Positions 38,092 through 46,403 of a DNA stretch of 64,000 nt are shown piece after piece. Under the pieces are notes generated by a model that did no database searches, had not been told where the DNA came from, and saw only the letters and a list, made by a program, of their open reading frames with translations. A program made the translations under genes and the position numbers. The first letter of the stretch is position 1. The number at the start of each line of letters is the position of its first letter. The DNA comes from an uncultured Phocaeicola sp. (GTDB taxonomy: Bacteria; Bacteroidota; Bacteroidia; Bacteroidales; Bacteroidaceae), in contig CAOYQO010000003.1 of NCBI GenBank assembly GCA_948566455.1, positions 108,021 through 172,020 of the forward strand, written 5' to 3'.

Positions 38092-38589
38092 TTATTGGTT
38101 TTCCGGTTTGCGCAACCGGATACCTATATCGCTGATTCCCGTCAACGGGTTGTCCGTCATGATATGGACGATGCGGAAAGTACGTGCGCTTCCTTCTGTA
38201 CGGATAGGAATAGATGCTTTATAAGGCAGGTCACATTGATATAATCCACAAAGACCATTTCCTGTTTTATTTCCAGCTTCGTCAACCAGAAAAAGTTGTA
38301 AAGTGTCTGTGACGTAAGTCAAAGTATCCTTTGTGTTATGGCTGACTTCTAGCCAAATATCTCTGTAAGGATAAGATTCTTGATAACGGATACCGATTTC
38401 TGCTTCGTAATTTCCGGCAGGGATAGAATTGGGCAGGGTATAAACAAGAGTATCACTTTTATCCCATCCGTCAAGGGGGACGGGGGCGTAAGAGTGATAG
38501 ATGATATTGTTTTGACAGGCTGCCAATATGAGTATTGGCAGCCATGTCAGTTTATTCTTTAGTTGATACAGGAGTTTGTGGCTTTTCAT
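38092..38589 (-). CDS. gldH: GldH-like gliding-motility lipoprotein
   Basis: 165 residues from the ATG at 38589, giving a lipoprotein signal with lipobox LAAC (Cys25). The rest is a small beta-rich domain as in GldH, a Bacteroidetes lipoprotein needed for gliding in flavobacteria and kept in non-gliding gut species, where its role is unclear. The frame stays open for a further 340 nt upstream, but this is antisense-like read-through of the low-complexity tail of the preceding gene and has no sensible start. Its start lies 38 nt inside that gene, so translation is probably coupled. Confidence 0.85.
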   Translation of the reverse strand: MKSHKLLYQLKNKLTWLPILILAACQNNIIYHSYAPVPLDGWDKSDTLVYTLPNSIPAGNYEAEIGIRYQESYPYRDIWLEVSHNTKDTLTYVTDTLQLFLVDEAGNKTGNGLCGLYQCDLPYKASIPIRTEGSARTFRIVHIMTDNPLTGISDIGIRLRKPENQ

Positions 38590-40066
38590 TCGGGATTTGG
38601 CTATTGTTTCCGTTGTTCTTGTTGTCATTTTCCTTTCCTCCTCCGTTATTCCGGTTTTCACTGTCTCCTTCATTATTACCATTATTGGGGCGGCGTTTAT
38701 TGCGGTTCCGGTTTCCGTCTTCCCGATTTTCACGACTGCGTTCTTCCCGGTTGCGACTTTCCCTGTTGCGATTTTCTTCTTTAGGGCGGTTTCCGTTCTC
38801 TTCGCGTGGCTGCTGAGCCTTGTTTTCTTTAGGCTCTCTAGGTTGTTTGGGACGTCCTTCTCTAGGTGGCCGGTTTTCTTTGGGTTGTTGTGACCGGTTC
38901 TCTTTAGGTTGTTGCGGACGTCTGTTTTCATTGGGAGTACCTTCTCCGTTATTACCGTTATTTTCCGGCTTACGTTTTTTCTTTCGGTTGCTGTTGTTGC
39001 CTTTTCGTTTGTCGAATCGGGTTAAGCTTTCTTGTTCTACTAAATCAACGGGCTTTTGAGGTTCGTTCTTTTTGACAGATTCGGTTAAGCTTTCCGGTTT
39101 CTCACCCCGTCGGTTCATATTAATAATTTCAAAAGCACGGCGTGCGGTGATGGTTACAGCATTAGCTATGAAGTTTTTGTCAGTAGAGTACATGATAGTT
39201 CCCTTCAAAATATCCGCTTTGAAAAAATAGAATGTACCATCTGTCGTTTCTAAAGTCATTTCTTTGCTTGGAAGGCGTTTTTGGGACTCTACATAAGCGT
39301 CTACCTCATAGTTTAGGCAGCATTTCAGCTTGGCACATTGTCCGGCTAACTTTTGGGGATTCAGAGAAATATCTTGATAACGTGCCGCACTGGTAGATAC
39401 AGATACAAAATTTGTCATCCAGGTAGCGCAGCACAATTCACGTCCGCAAGGTCCGATACCGCCAATGCGTCCGGCTTCTTGACGGGCGCCAATTTGTTTC
39501 ATTTCTATACGTACACGGAAAGCTTCGGCCAGTACTTTGATCAGTTGGCGGAAGTCTACACGTTCGTCCGCGATGTAATAAAAGATAGCTTTGTTGCCAT
39601 CGCCTTGATATTCCACATCACCGATCTTCATGTCCAGGTTCAGATTCTTGGCTATCTGGCGGGACCGGATCATTGTGTCATGTTCTTTGGCTTTTGCCTC
39701 CTCGTATTTTTCCATATCTACAGGTTTTGCCTTGCGGTAGATACGCTTGATTTCGGCATCGGGTTTGATGTTTGCCTTACGCATTTGCAAAGGTACCAAT
39801 CTTCCCGTCAGGGTTACTGTACCGATATCGTGTCCGGGGCTTGCTTCTACAGCTACTATATCCCCTTTTTCCAGCTTCAGTTTGTTGCTGTTCTTATAAT
39901 ACCCTTTGCGGGTATTCTTGAATTGAACTTCAACCATTTCCTGTTCCTCGGTGTTGCCGGGAATATCAGCCAGCCAGTCGTAGGTGTTCAGCTGCTTATC
40001 CTGTCGTCCGCAGCCTTTGCAACACAAACAGCCGCTTCCGTTCTTTAATTTGAATTCATTGTCCAT
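38552..40066 (-). CDS. ricT: PSP1-domain protein (RicT/YaaT family) with long basic low-complexity tail
   Basis: 504 residues. Residues ~1-330 are the PSP1/RicT core with cysteine clusters (GCLCCKGC near the N terminus, GPCGRELCC and KLKCCLNYE later). In Bacillus subtilis RicT, with RicA and RicF, binds Fe-S clusters and helps RNase Y process mRNA; the role in Bacteroidetes is not established. Residues ~350-504 are almost entirely Asn, Arg, Glu, Lys, Pro, Gln and Gly (repeats such as PKENR, NRNRE), which looks disordered and possibly RNA-binding. Order is metF-holB-ricT-gldH, all minus, with holB 90 nt upstream. Confidence 0.88.
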   Translation of the reverse strand: MDNEFKLKNGSGCLCCKGCGRQDKQLNTYDWLADIPGNTEEQEMVEVQFKNTRKGYYKNSNKLKLEKGDIVAVEASPGHDIGTVTLTGRLVPLQMRKANIKPDAEIKRIYRKAKPVDMEKYEEAKAKEHDTMIRSRQIAKNLNLDMKIGDVEYQGDGNKAIFYYIADERVDFRQLIKVLAEAFRVRIEMKQIGARQEAGRIGGIGPCGRELCCATWMTNFVSVSTSAARYQDISLNPQKLAGQCAKLKCCLNYEVDAYVESQKRLPSKEMTLETTDGTFYFFKADILKGTIMYSTDKNFIANAVTITARRAFEIINMNRRGEKPESLTESVKKNEPQKPVDLVEQESLTRFDKRKGNNSNRKKKRKPENNGNNGEGTPNENRRPQQPKENRSQQPKENRPPREGRPKQPREPKENKAQQPREENGNRPKEENRNRESRNREERSRENREDGNRNRNKRRPNNGNNEGDSENRNNGGGKENDNKNNGNNSQIPNEKPQTPVSTKE

Positions 40067-40079
40067 AATTCTGTTTTAA

Positions 40080-40152
40080 TTGAGAATTGAAAATTGAGAA
40101 CTAAGAAATAAATGCCATGCGGTTCTGTTATTTTTTAATGCTCAATTCTCAA
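40080..40152. repeat. Intergenic AT-rich hairpin (family copy D)
   Basis: TTGAGAATTGA (40080-40090) pairs exactly with TCAATTCTCAA (40142-40152). The loop contains AATGCCATGCGGT (40111-40123), shared with the copy at 33375. It lies between holB and ricT. Confidence 0.65.
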
Positions 40153-40155
40153 CTT

Positions 40156-41280
40156 TTAATTTTTCAATAGCACAATCATTTTTAAAGAGAAATCAAAGAA
40201 CACCATTTTGGGATTCACATTCTGTCCTATATGTAATTGTGCTTCACTAAGTTCGTCCATTATGCCCATCACATTCCGCTCGTTGACAAACGGTGCGAAA
40301 CGGGTGGAAAAATTTTGTTCTTCGGGATTCATATACACTAAATCACGTTGATGAAAGTTGTATATGAAGTTTTCTCGTATCATACGTTGGCAGTAGGCCA
40401 GAAAATTCTTCTGACGTTCACGCCCCATGGAGGCTACCGCATCGCTCCATTGTCTCATTTCGCGTATCTTCCGTTGATAGGAAAGGCGCATCAAATTTAT
40501 AAAGAGTTCAAAGAACAGTTTGTTTTCCTCGCTCAGATGTATGGTTTCCAGTGCTTTCAGAAAATTGCCTTCTGAGCGGTGTGCTATATCGTCAGCATCT
40601 TCCGGTTGTAGTCCGTATTTGGTTTGCAATACTTTTGAGATCTCAGGTTCTTTGATCCCATGAATGTTAAATCGTTGGGTACGGCTTTGGATCGTTTGCA
40701 AAATGGCATCAGGCTCTTCGGATACTAATAAAAAGACAGTCATGGCAGGAGGCTCTTCCAGTAACTTCAGCAGTTTGTTGCTGCATTCCACGTTCATCTT
40801 TTCGGGAAGCCATATAATCATGATTTTGTAACCGCCTTGACTGGATTTTAAGCTGAGCTTTCGTACAATCTCATCGCTCTCTTTTACAAAGATTTGCGCC
40901 TGTTGGTTTTCTGCTCCCATCTCTTTCAGCCAATGGTTCAGATTAAAATATGGGTTCTGCAGGACAAAGTTGCGCCAGTCTGCTATGAAATCATCGCATA
41001 CGGTATCCTTTCCGGCTTTTTTCTTGATAACAGGAAAAACGAAATGCAGGTCGGGATGTATCAGCTTATTGAATTTCACACAAGTGGGGCAAATTCCGCA
41101 GGCATCTTGTTCACCACGGTTTTCACAGCAGATGTAACGGGCATAAGCTATTGCCAAAGGCAACTTTCCTGTACCTTCGGGACCGCAAATCAGTTGTGCA
41201 TGAGGGATTCTTCCTTCTTTTACCTCGGCTATGAGCCGCTGTTTTGCTTCCTCTTGTCCTATTACATCTTTAAATAACAT
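40156..41280 (-). CDS. holB: DNA polymerase III subunit delta'
   Basis: 374 residues. AAA+ clamp-loader subunit: Walker A-like GPEGTGKL near residue 35, a zinc-binding cluster of four Cys (CCENRGEQDACGICPTC), and an SRTQRF sensor-like motif. Delta' is part of the complex that loads the sliding clamp onto DNA. It starts 27 nt after metF and is followed by ricT, an order seen widely in Bacteroidetes. Confidence 0.92.
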   Translation of the reverse strand: MLFKDVIGQEEAKQRLIAEVKEGRIPHAQLICGPEGTGKLPLAIAYARYICCENRGEQDACGICPTCVKFNKLIHPDLHFVFPVIKKKAGKDTVCDDFIADWRNFVLQNPYFNLNHWLKEMGAENQQAQIFVKESDEIVRKLSLKSSQGGYKIMIIWLPEKMNVECSNKLLKLLEEPPAMTVFLLVSEEPDAILQTIQSRTQRFNIHGIKEPEISKVLQTKYGLQPEDADDIAHRSEGNFLKALETIHLSEENKLFFELFINLMRLSYQRKIREMRQWSDAVASMGRERQKNFLAYCQRMIRENFIYNFHQRDLVYMNPEEQNFSTRFAPFVNERNVMGIMDELSEAQLHIGQNVNPKMVFFDFSLKMIVLLKN

Positions 41281-41307
41281 TGCTTTTTATAGTCATTTAT
41301 TTACTGT

Positions 41308-42261
41308 TTAATAAATTGCTTTTGCAACTTCCTTTACACTGTTCACGGCACTTACGGTATAGAAATGAATGCTGGGAACCCCACAGGCTATTAATTCACG
41401 GCACTGGTGTATGCACCATTCTATGCCAAGACTTTCCGCTTCTTCATCTGTTTGACATTTCATCGCTTCGCCTGCCAGTTCTTGCGGCAAGTCTATCTTG
41501 AACGTCTTGGGTATCATGTTCAGCTGGGATAATTTGCGGAAAGGCTTGATACCCGGAATAATAGGTACATTGATTCCTTCTTTTCTTACCCTTTCTACAA
41601 ATTCGAAATATTTGCGGTTGTCATAGAACATCTGTGTCACAGCATATTCAGCTCCTGCTTCAATCTTTTTCTTCAGCCAATAAATATCTTGTTCCATATT
41701 GGGTGATTCCTCGTGTTTTTCAGGATAGCAGGCTACTCCATAACTGAACGGAGTTCCTGTTACCTTGATGGGGGAACCGTCTACAAATACGCCTTTATTG
41801 AAATCATTGATCTGCTCTTCCAGTTCTATGGCGTGGTTGTAACCGTTGTTTTCGGGTACGAAAGCTGATTCGTGCTTTGCCTTGTCACCACGCAGTACCA
41901 ACAAGTCGGTGATGCCCAGGAATTGTAGATCTAACAATACATATTCTGTATCTTCGCGGGAAAAACCGCTGCACAGGATATGTGGCACTGTCGTTATATT
42001 GTATTTGTTCTGCAAAGCGGCGGCAACAGCAACTGTTCCGGGACGGCGGCGCTGGCGTGTACGTTGGTACAGCCCGTTTCCCAGCTCCTTGTACACATAT
42101 TCGCTGCGGTGGGTTGTAATATTGATATATTTAGGGTCGAATTCGCGTAGCGTATCAACCGTTTTATACAGTTTTTCAATACCCGTTCCTTTCAGCGGAG
42201 GGAGAATTTCAAAAGAAAAAGCCGTATTGTCCGTGCTTTTTATTAAATCAACTACTCTCAT
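41308..42261 (-). CDS. metF: Methylenetetrahydrofolate reductase
   Basis: 317 residues, typical bacterial length. A TIM-barrel flavoprotein with FEILPPLKG at the N terminus, TVPHILCSG, LRGDKAK and the conserved VTQMFYDN and PGIKP motifs. It reduces 5,10-methylene-tetrahydrofolate to the 5-methyl form for methionine synthesis, in the cytoplasm. The leader from its promoter is only ~45 nt, too short for a SAM riboswitch. First gene of the metF-holB-ricT-gldH set. Confidence 0.96.
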   Translation of the reverse strand: MRVVDLIKSTDNTAFSFEILPPLKGTGIEKLYKTVDTLREFDPKYINITTHRSEYVYKELGNGLYQRTRQRRRPGTVAVAAALQNKYNITTVPHILCSGFSREDTEYVLLDLQFLGITDLLVLRGDKAKHESAFVPENNGYNHAIELEEQINDFNKGVFVDGSPIKVTGTPFSYGVACYPEKHEESPNMEQDIYWLKKKIEAGAEYAVTQMFYDNRKYFEFVERVRKEGINVPIIPGIKPFRKLSQLNMIPKTFKIDLPQELAGEAMKCQTDEEAESLGIEWCIHQCRELIACGVPSIHFYTVSAVNSVKEVAKAIY

Positions 42262-42311
42262 CGTTCTGTCTCGTTCTCTTATGCCTTATCGGGCGGAATT
42301 ACATATTTGGG

Positions 42312-42319
42312 CAAAAATA
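42312..42319 (-). promoter_or_regulatory. -7 box for metF
   Basis: Minus strand TATTTTTG, 50 nt before the metF ATG. Confidence 0.6.
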
Positions 42320-42616
42320 AGAAAAATATCGTAGTTTATGGGGATGAAAAAGCGATTTATTTTATCTTTGTTCTATAATAAAGTGAAACATACGGAGAGA
42401 AAAGCGTTTCCTTGCAGCTAAGCCGTGGTTTTCCACACTTGTCAGGGATACCGTCCGTGATGGTGGAGTAACATTTCTCCTGCCTACAGGCATTGCTCTC
42501 TTTGATGATGACCTGTCAAGCTTTACTGCATGGAGCATACTTGCGGATGGGATAAGCCCCGTCCTTGCAGGAGATGAAATAATCTGTAAACCTTTGTTTG
42601 GGGAAGTAGCGGAGGT
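42320..42616. other. Intergenic region between metF and the phospholipase-D gene
   Basis: It holds a plus-strand -7-like box TATCTTTG at 42363-42370 with no gene behind it. From 42387 one plus-strand frame is open past 42616 into the antisense of the next gene but has no ATG. I see no terminator and no RNA gene. Confidence 0.5.
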
Positions 42617-43912
42617 TTATAGGAATGGAGTGAACAGATTGGCGAACCAACCGACGAAGCGTTTCCATCCGGAGCGTTTTTTATATTCTTCCTTGGTAAA
42701 CAGGGTACTGTCCAGCTTGTCATGCTCGAACATGGTGTTCAGTTCATGTGTGGTTTCTTTGTCAAAAATGAAAGCGTTGACCTCATAGTCATAGCGTAGG
42801 CTGCGGCTGTTCAGATTCGTACTTCCCACAGTGCAGAACAGGCTGTCCACCATCATGATCTTAGAGTGGTGGAACCCGCCATTGTACACATAAATCTTTG
42901 CTCCTTTCTTACGCAGCTTGTTTGCTGTATAGAACGCGGCATCGGGGGTAAAAGGAATATCCGATTTGCCCGGTATCATGATTTCTACTTCAACGCCTCG
43001 CTTCAACGCACGTTTTATGGCTTTTTTAATGCTTGGAATGGGAGTGAAATAGGGATTCACTATTTGTATTTTATCCTGTGCGGCATCAATGGACTTGATA
43101 TAAGTCTGCCTCATCAGTCTGGGTTCTTTTTTCGGAATGCGGTCTACAATGGCTACATTCTTATTTCCCTTGAAAGTAGAATCGTTTCGTAGGGGATAGT
43201 ATTGGCTTCCGCTTACGTGTTGTTTAGTGCTTTTGTTCCACATGGCCAGGAAGATGTCCTGCAATTCGTTTACGGCATTTCCCTCTATACGGATATGCAT
43301 GTCGCGCCAGTCGCCTATTTCCGGCAGACCCTTTATATAGTAATTGGCTATGTTCATGCCACCGGTATATCCTATTTTTCCGTCTATGACTACAATCTTG
43401 CGATGGTCTCTGTGCAGGGCATGATTGATATAGGGGAATTTGAAAGGGTCGAACTTGACAATTTCGATTCCTTTGTCACGGATTGCTTGTATGTGTTTCT
43501 TTTTCAATGGCTTGTTGTTTGACAAATTGCCGAAGGCATCAAACAAAGCTCTGACTTCCACTCCTTCTTTCACTTTTTCTCCCAATAAATCAAATAGTGC
43601 GTTCGCTATGGAATCGTTACGAAAATTGAAGTATTCTAAGTGGATATGATGTTTGGCATGCCGTATTTCTTCAAAGAGATCGATGAATTTGGCCCGACCG
43701 CTTTTTAATAATTTCAGTTTGCTGTTTTGGGTGATAGGAATGCCGGCATCCTTTAAGAAATTGATAACGGCAGAGTCGCTGGTATAGGTTGGCACCGTAT
43801 CTGTCGCTGCTATATGGATGTTGGTAACTTCTTGTGACTGAGCTGTCTCTACAGTGAAAGATAAGATGAATAAAAGTATTAAATAAATATGTTTTTTTAT
43901 ATCAAACTTCAT
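42617..43912 (-). CDS. cls: Cardiolipin synthase-like phospholipase D family protein
   Basis: 431 residues. Two HKD motifs are complete: HRKIVVID (first) and HHSKIMMVD (second), each followed by the expected Gly-Gly or Gly-Ser and Asn residues (GGMN; GSTNLNSRS). The pattern is that of cardiolipin synthases, which join two phosphatidylglycerols. Unlike typical Cls proteins, which have two N-terminal membrane helices, this one has only one cleavable-looking segment (KHIYLILLFILSFTVETAQS), so it may be periplasmic. Other phospholipase-D enzymes remain possible. Own promoter at 43932-43939. Confidence 0.85.
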   Translation of the reverse strand: MKFDIKKHIYLILLFILSFTVETAQSQEVTNIHIAATDTVPTYTSDSAVINFLKDAGIPITQNSKLKLLKSGRAKFIDLFEEIRHAKHHIHLEYFNFRNDSIANALFDLLGEKVKEGVEVRALFDAFGNLSNNKPLKKKHIQAIRDKGIEIVKFDPFKFPYINHALHRDHRKIVVIDGKIGYTGGMNIANYYIKGLPEIGDWRDMHIRIEGNAVNELQDIFLAMWNKSTKQHVSGSQYYPLRNDSTFKGNKNVAIVDRIPKKEPRLMRQTYIKSIDAAQDKIQIVNPYFTPIPSIKKAIKRALKRGVEVEIMIPGKSDIPFTPDAAFYTANKLRKKGAKIYVYNGGFHHSKIMMVDSLFCTVGSTNLNSRSLRYDYEVNAFIFDKETTHELNTMFEHDKLDSTLFTKEEYKKRSGWKRFVGWFANLFTPFL

Positions 43913-43931
43913 TGCTTTTTTATTAAGGCTG

Positions 43932-43939
43932 CAAAGGTA
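43932..43939 (-). promoter_or_regulatory. Promoter for the cardiolipin-synthase-like gene
   Basis: Minus strand TACCTTTG, with TTG 20 nt upstream (plus-strand CAA at 43960-43962), 19 nt before the ATG. Confidence 0.65.
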
Positions 43940-44285
43940 TTTATTATTCTAGGAATGAACAAGCCATCGGTATTATTTATGTTTAAAAGGGAGAAATAGA
44001 ACAGTGTGGCCATTTGTTTGAACAGTTGGTAAATTGAGGTGGTAGAAATTTAATGAAGGTTGTTTTTATTGTTCCATTCATATCTTTTTTCAGGCTCGGT
44101 ATAAACATCTGTAGTGTGTGTGAAAGAAGTTTGTCGGTCCGGTTTTTCTGCTGTTGTGACATTCAAGAGGAGGAGATACGGAAAAATAATAATCCGTCGG
44201 CGGGATTAAAAGAATGCATATCGCATCCAGCCCTGTTGCCTAAGCCTTTTCTATCTCCAGATTAACCCTTTTTATGCGGATGTAT

Positions 44286-44374
44286 TCTATCTCCATAGCC
44301 TTGGGAGTTAACTCCATAGCCTTGGGAGATAACTCCAAAGCTTATGGAGATAACTCCAAAGGCTTGCGGAGATA
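44286..44374. repeat. Tandem array of ~21-bp palindromic units (four copies)
   Basis: Four imperfect units, each CTCC at one end and GGAG at the other (for example ACTCCATAGCCTTGGGAGAT), start near 44290, 44311, 44332 and 44353. Variation is concentrated in the middle and mostly keeps the symmetry. There are no spacers as in CRISPR. Confidence 0.8.
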
Positions 44375-44733
44375 AAACAGACGGGAAGAAAACCTTTAAT
44401 CATACGGCGGGAAAGGTTTGGGGATACAGGTAAAATCTTTTAGTGATGAATCCGGTGTATGTACAGGGTTATACATATATTATATTCATTCTTATATGTA
44501 TGTATATGAACTTCCATACGTTCAGAATGAAAATCCACATCAGGGCAGGGGTGTTTTTTATCTCTGCCGATGCATCGTAAGCCGTCATTCCTTGGAGGTA
44601 CAAATCTTTTATGGTGCTTTTTCATTGAAAAAGACTTGGAATGCTCTACTTTGTGTCAAGCTGGAATAGTTTATAAAAAAGAGAGTATATGATTGATAAA
44701 CAGTATGCTATGTGAAATTTTCCTTGAAAATGT

Positions 44734-44835
44734 AGTGAGGGCATGAGGGTATGAGTGAGAGCAAGTATTTTTACCATTGGCGTATAAATGGTTTATAGTT
44801 AGCTTGTTATGTTTGCAGTGAGGGCATGAGGGCAT
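44734..44835. repeat. Direct repeat pair flanking a hairpin
   Basis: AGTGAGGGCATGAGGGTAT (44734-44752) and AGTGAGGGCATGAGGGCAT (44817-44835) match at 18 of 19 positions. Between them ACCATT (44773-44778) pairs with AATGGT (44787-44792). The arrangement resembles integrase or replication protein binding sites. Confidence 0.65.
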
Positions 44836-44973
44836 AAATGCTTCGAACTTTCTAGTGGGAGCTGAAGGGAAAGGCTGATACGCCAAGAATATTTTGGAAA
44901 ACTGATCCGGAAAATCCATTCTTGGTTTAACTCTCGGTTTAACCGAACCATGTAAACCGGCGCGTTTAAGGCA

Positions 44974-45006
44974 TAAAAAAAGAGAGTTACTTTGGTGTAA
45001 CTCTCT
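44974..45006 (-). terminator. Rho-independent terminator of the orphan transcript
   Basis: A 10-bp stem with a 6-nt loop followed by seven T on the minus strand. Confidence 0.8.
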
Positions 45007-45176
45007 GATTCTTTGGTGATCCGCTTGGATTTTGTACCTTTCGGTTATTTCCTTGCGTTATCTGTTTCTTTTCCAAGGCCCTATGCCCTGTCATAAAAGG
45101 GTTCATTATTAGGATGTAACACAAAAAGTGTAACACATTAATTAACTCGCATGTGGTTTCGATGTTATTCCTAACC
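44974..45176 (-). ncRNA. Candidate ~200-nt transcript with its own promoter and terminator
   Basis: On the minus strand a good -7 box (45183-45190) is followed ~200 nt later by a strong terminator: AGAGAGTTAC paired with GTAACTCTCT (44981-45006) and seven T (44974-44980). In between is a hairpin TGTAACAC-AAAAA-GTGTTACA-like near 45115-45140. A 68-residue frame covers most of it but looks non-coding in composition. It may be a small RNA, or the leftover end of a lost gene. Confidence 0.45.
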
Positions 45177-45182
45177 ACAATG

Positions 45183-45190
45183 CAAAGGTA
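45183..45190 (-). promoter_or_regulatory. Orphan -7 box
   Basis: Minus strand TACCTTTG, with TTG 22 nt upstream. No clear gene follows; see the candidate transcript. Confidence 0.55.
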
Positions 45191-45321
45191 CAAAATAAAT
45201 TCTACTCATGAGCAACAAATGGAATAAAACATCTACAAATGCAATAAATGTTTTATTTGATGAACATTTTAGTAATTATTCTGTTAACCAGATATAATAT
45301 TAACTTTTAAAAAGAATAGAT

Positions 45322-46203
45322 ATGCCAAACTGGAACAAAATCTTAACAGAGGTTGAAGCCTCAAACCAAGTAAATGCCCTTGATAGAATGCGTAAAGAGT
45401 ATTTCGAGATTATTCATCGTGAGACTGGCCGTAATGTGATTTCTTATTATTCTGGGTGGCTGAAACAACCTACAGTTCATACCATGATTGATGAATTGGA
45501 TAAAAATGCTTTTATGTCTATAACTCATTCATTAGACAAAGGTATGGGTTTAGACATAATAATACATACACCCGGAGGTGATTTGGCTGTAATGGAAAAT
45601 TTAATTAATTATCTACATAAAATTTTTAATGGAGATATTCGTGTTATTATTCCACAAATTGCAATGTCTGCAGGAACTATGATTGCATTATTTTCTAAAG
45701 CAATACTAATGGGAGAACAATCTTGCTTGGGGCCTGTTGATCCTCAATATAACGGTGTCGCATGCCAAGCCATTATTGATGAGTTTGAAAAAGCAAAAGA
45801 AGAAATTGCAGAAAATCCAAATACCATAGGTTTGTGGCAAACTCTCATTGCAAAATATCCAGGTGCTACGATTATTCATGAATGTGAAAATGCGATTAGG
45901 TGGTCTAATGAATTAATGGATAAATGGATTCCCAAGGTATATCCAAATATAGATATAGAAAAAATTAGAGACAAGTTTTTAAATCATAAAACGACCTACT
46001 CTCATGCAAGACGATTATCAAAAGATGATTGTAAAGAAGTCGGTTTAAATATTATTGATTTGGAAGACTTCCCTTCATTAAACGATGCAGTTTTGAGTCT
46101 TCATAGTTGTTATACGATTATGATAGATAAATACTCTTATTCTAAAATTGTCGAAAATCAAAATGGGGAAACCTATTTTTATAGAGACCCTTGCAATAAT
46201 TGA
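45322..46203 (+). CDS. ClpP-fold serine protease of the SDH/SppA-like type
   Basis: 293 residues, no signal peptide. It has the crotonase/ClpP fold pattern seen in the serine dehydrogenase proteinase family (SDH_sah): IIHTPGGDL with the oxyanion glycines, then the presumed nucleophile Ser116 in MSAGTM, and MGEQSCLGPVDPQ, which is characteristic. Members are cytoplasmic or membrane-linked peptidases of unknown natural substrate and turn up in mobile and defence regions. The frame is AT-rich compared with the core genes to the left. It is the first gene of the island and stands alone, with a weak TAACTTTT as its only promoter-like element. A membrane-anchoring helix like that of some SppA proteins is absent. 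Confidence 0.75.
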   Translation: MPNWNKILTEVEASNQVNALDRMRKEYFEIIHRETGRNVISYYSGWLKQPTVHTMIDELDKNAFMSITHSLDKGMGLDIIIHTPGGDLAVMENLINYLHKIFNGDIRVIIPQIAMSAGTMIALFSKAILMGEQSCLGPVDPQYNGVACQAIIDEFEKAKEEIAENPNTIGLWQTLIAKYPGATIIHECENAIRWSNELMDKWIPKVYPNIDIEKIRDKFLNHKTTYSHARRLSKDDCKEVGLNIIDLEDFPSLNDAVLSLHSCYTIMIDKYSYSKIVENQNGETYFYRDPCNN

Positions 46204-46403
46204 ATTGCATATTAAAAGTAATAATCGAACCAATCTCAAACGGCTGTTTGGGGTTGGTTCATTGTTTTACGAGTATGAAATAAGAGTATGATTTTTCGCC
46301 CAAACACAATAAAACCTAAATTCTGACTGATTTTCTTTTGTACTTTCGTCCATTTGTGTCTTCGTCTGTAACTTCGCAACACAAAATTTCAAAAATTAAG
46401 CGT

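Larger units (their letters stand above)
43940..45321. other. 1.4-kb gene-poor junction between core chromosome and island
   Basis: No convincing protein gene is seen; the small frames here lack ribosome sites and domain-like sequence. The region holds a tandem palindromic repeat (44286-44374), a direct repeat flanking a small hairpin (44734-44835), a palindromic CGGTTTAACCG near 44935 and an orphan promoter/terminator unit (44974-45190). The left end of the mobile island probably lies here. Confidence 0.55.

Noticed and set aside
38092..38931. 279-residue version of GldH
   Set aside because: The extra upstream part is the low-complexity tail of the overlapping RicT-like gene read in another frame; the lipobox start at 38589 fits the family.
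39353..40048. 231-residue plus-strand frame
   Set aside because: It is antisense to the conserved RicT-like core and has no promoter or ribosome site.
42262..42319. SAM riboswitch before metF
   Set aside because: The leader from the -7 box is only about 45 nt and shows no such structure.
44053..44265. 70-residue plus-strand frame in the junction region
   Set aside because: No ribosome site, no recognisable domain and a composition unlike a protein.
44286..44374. Possible CRISPR array
   Set aside because: The units are contiguous with no unique spacers, and no cas genes are nearby.
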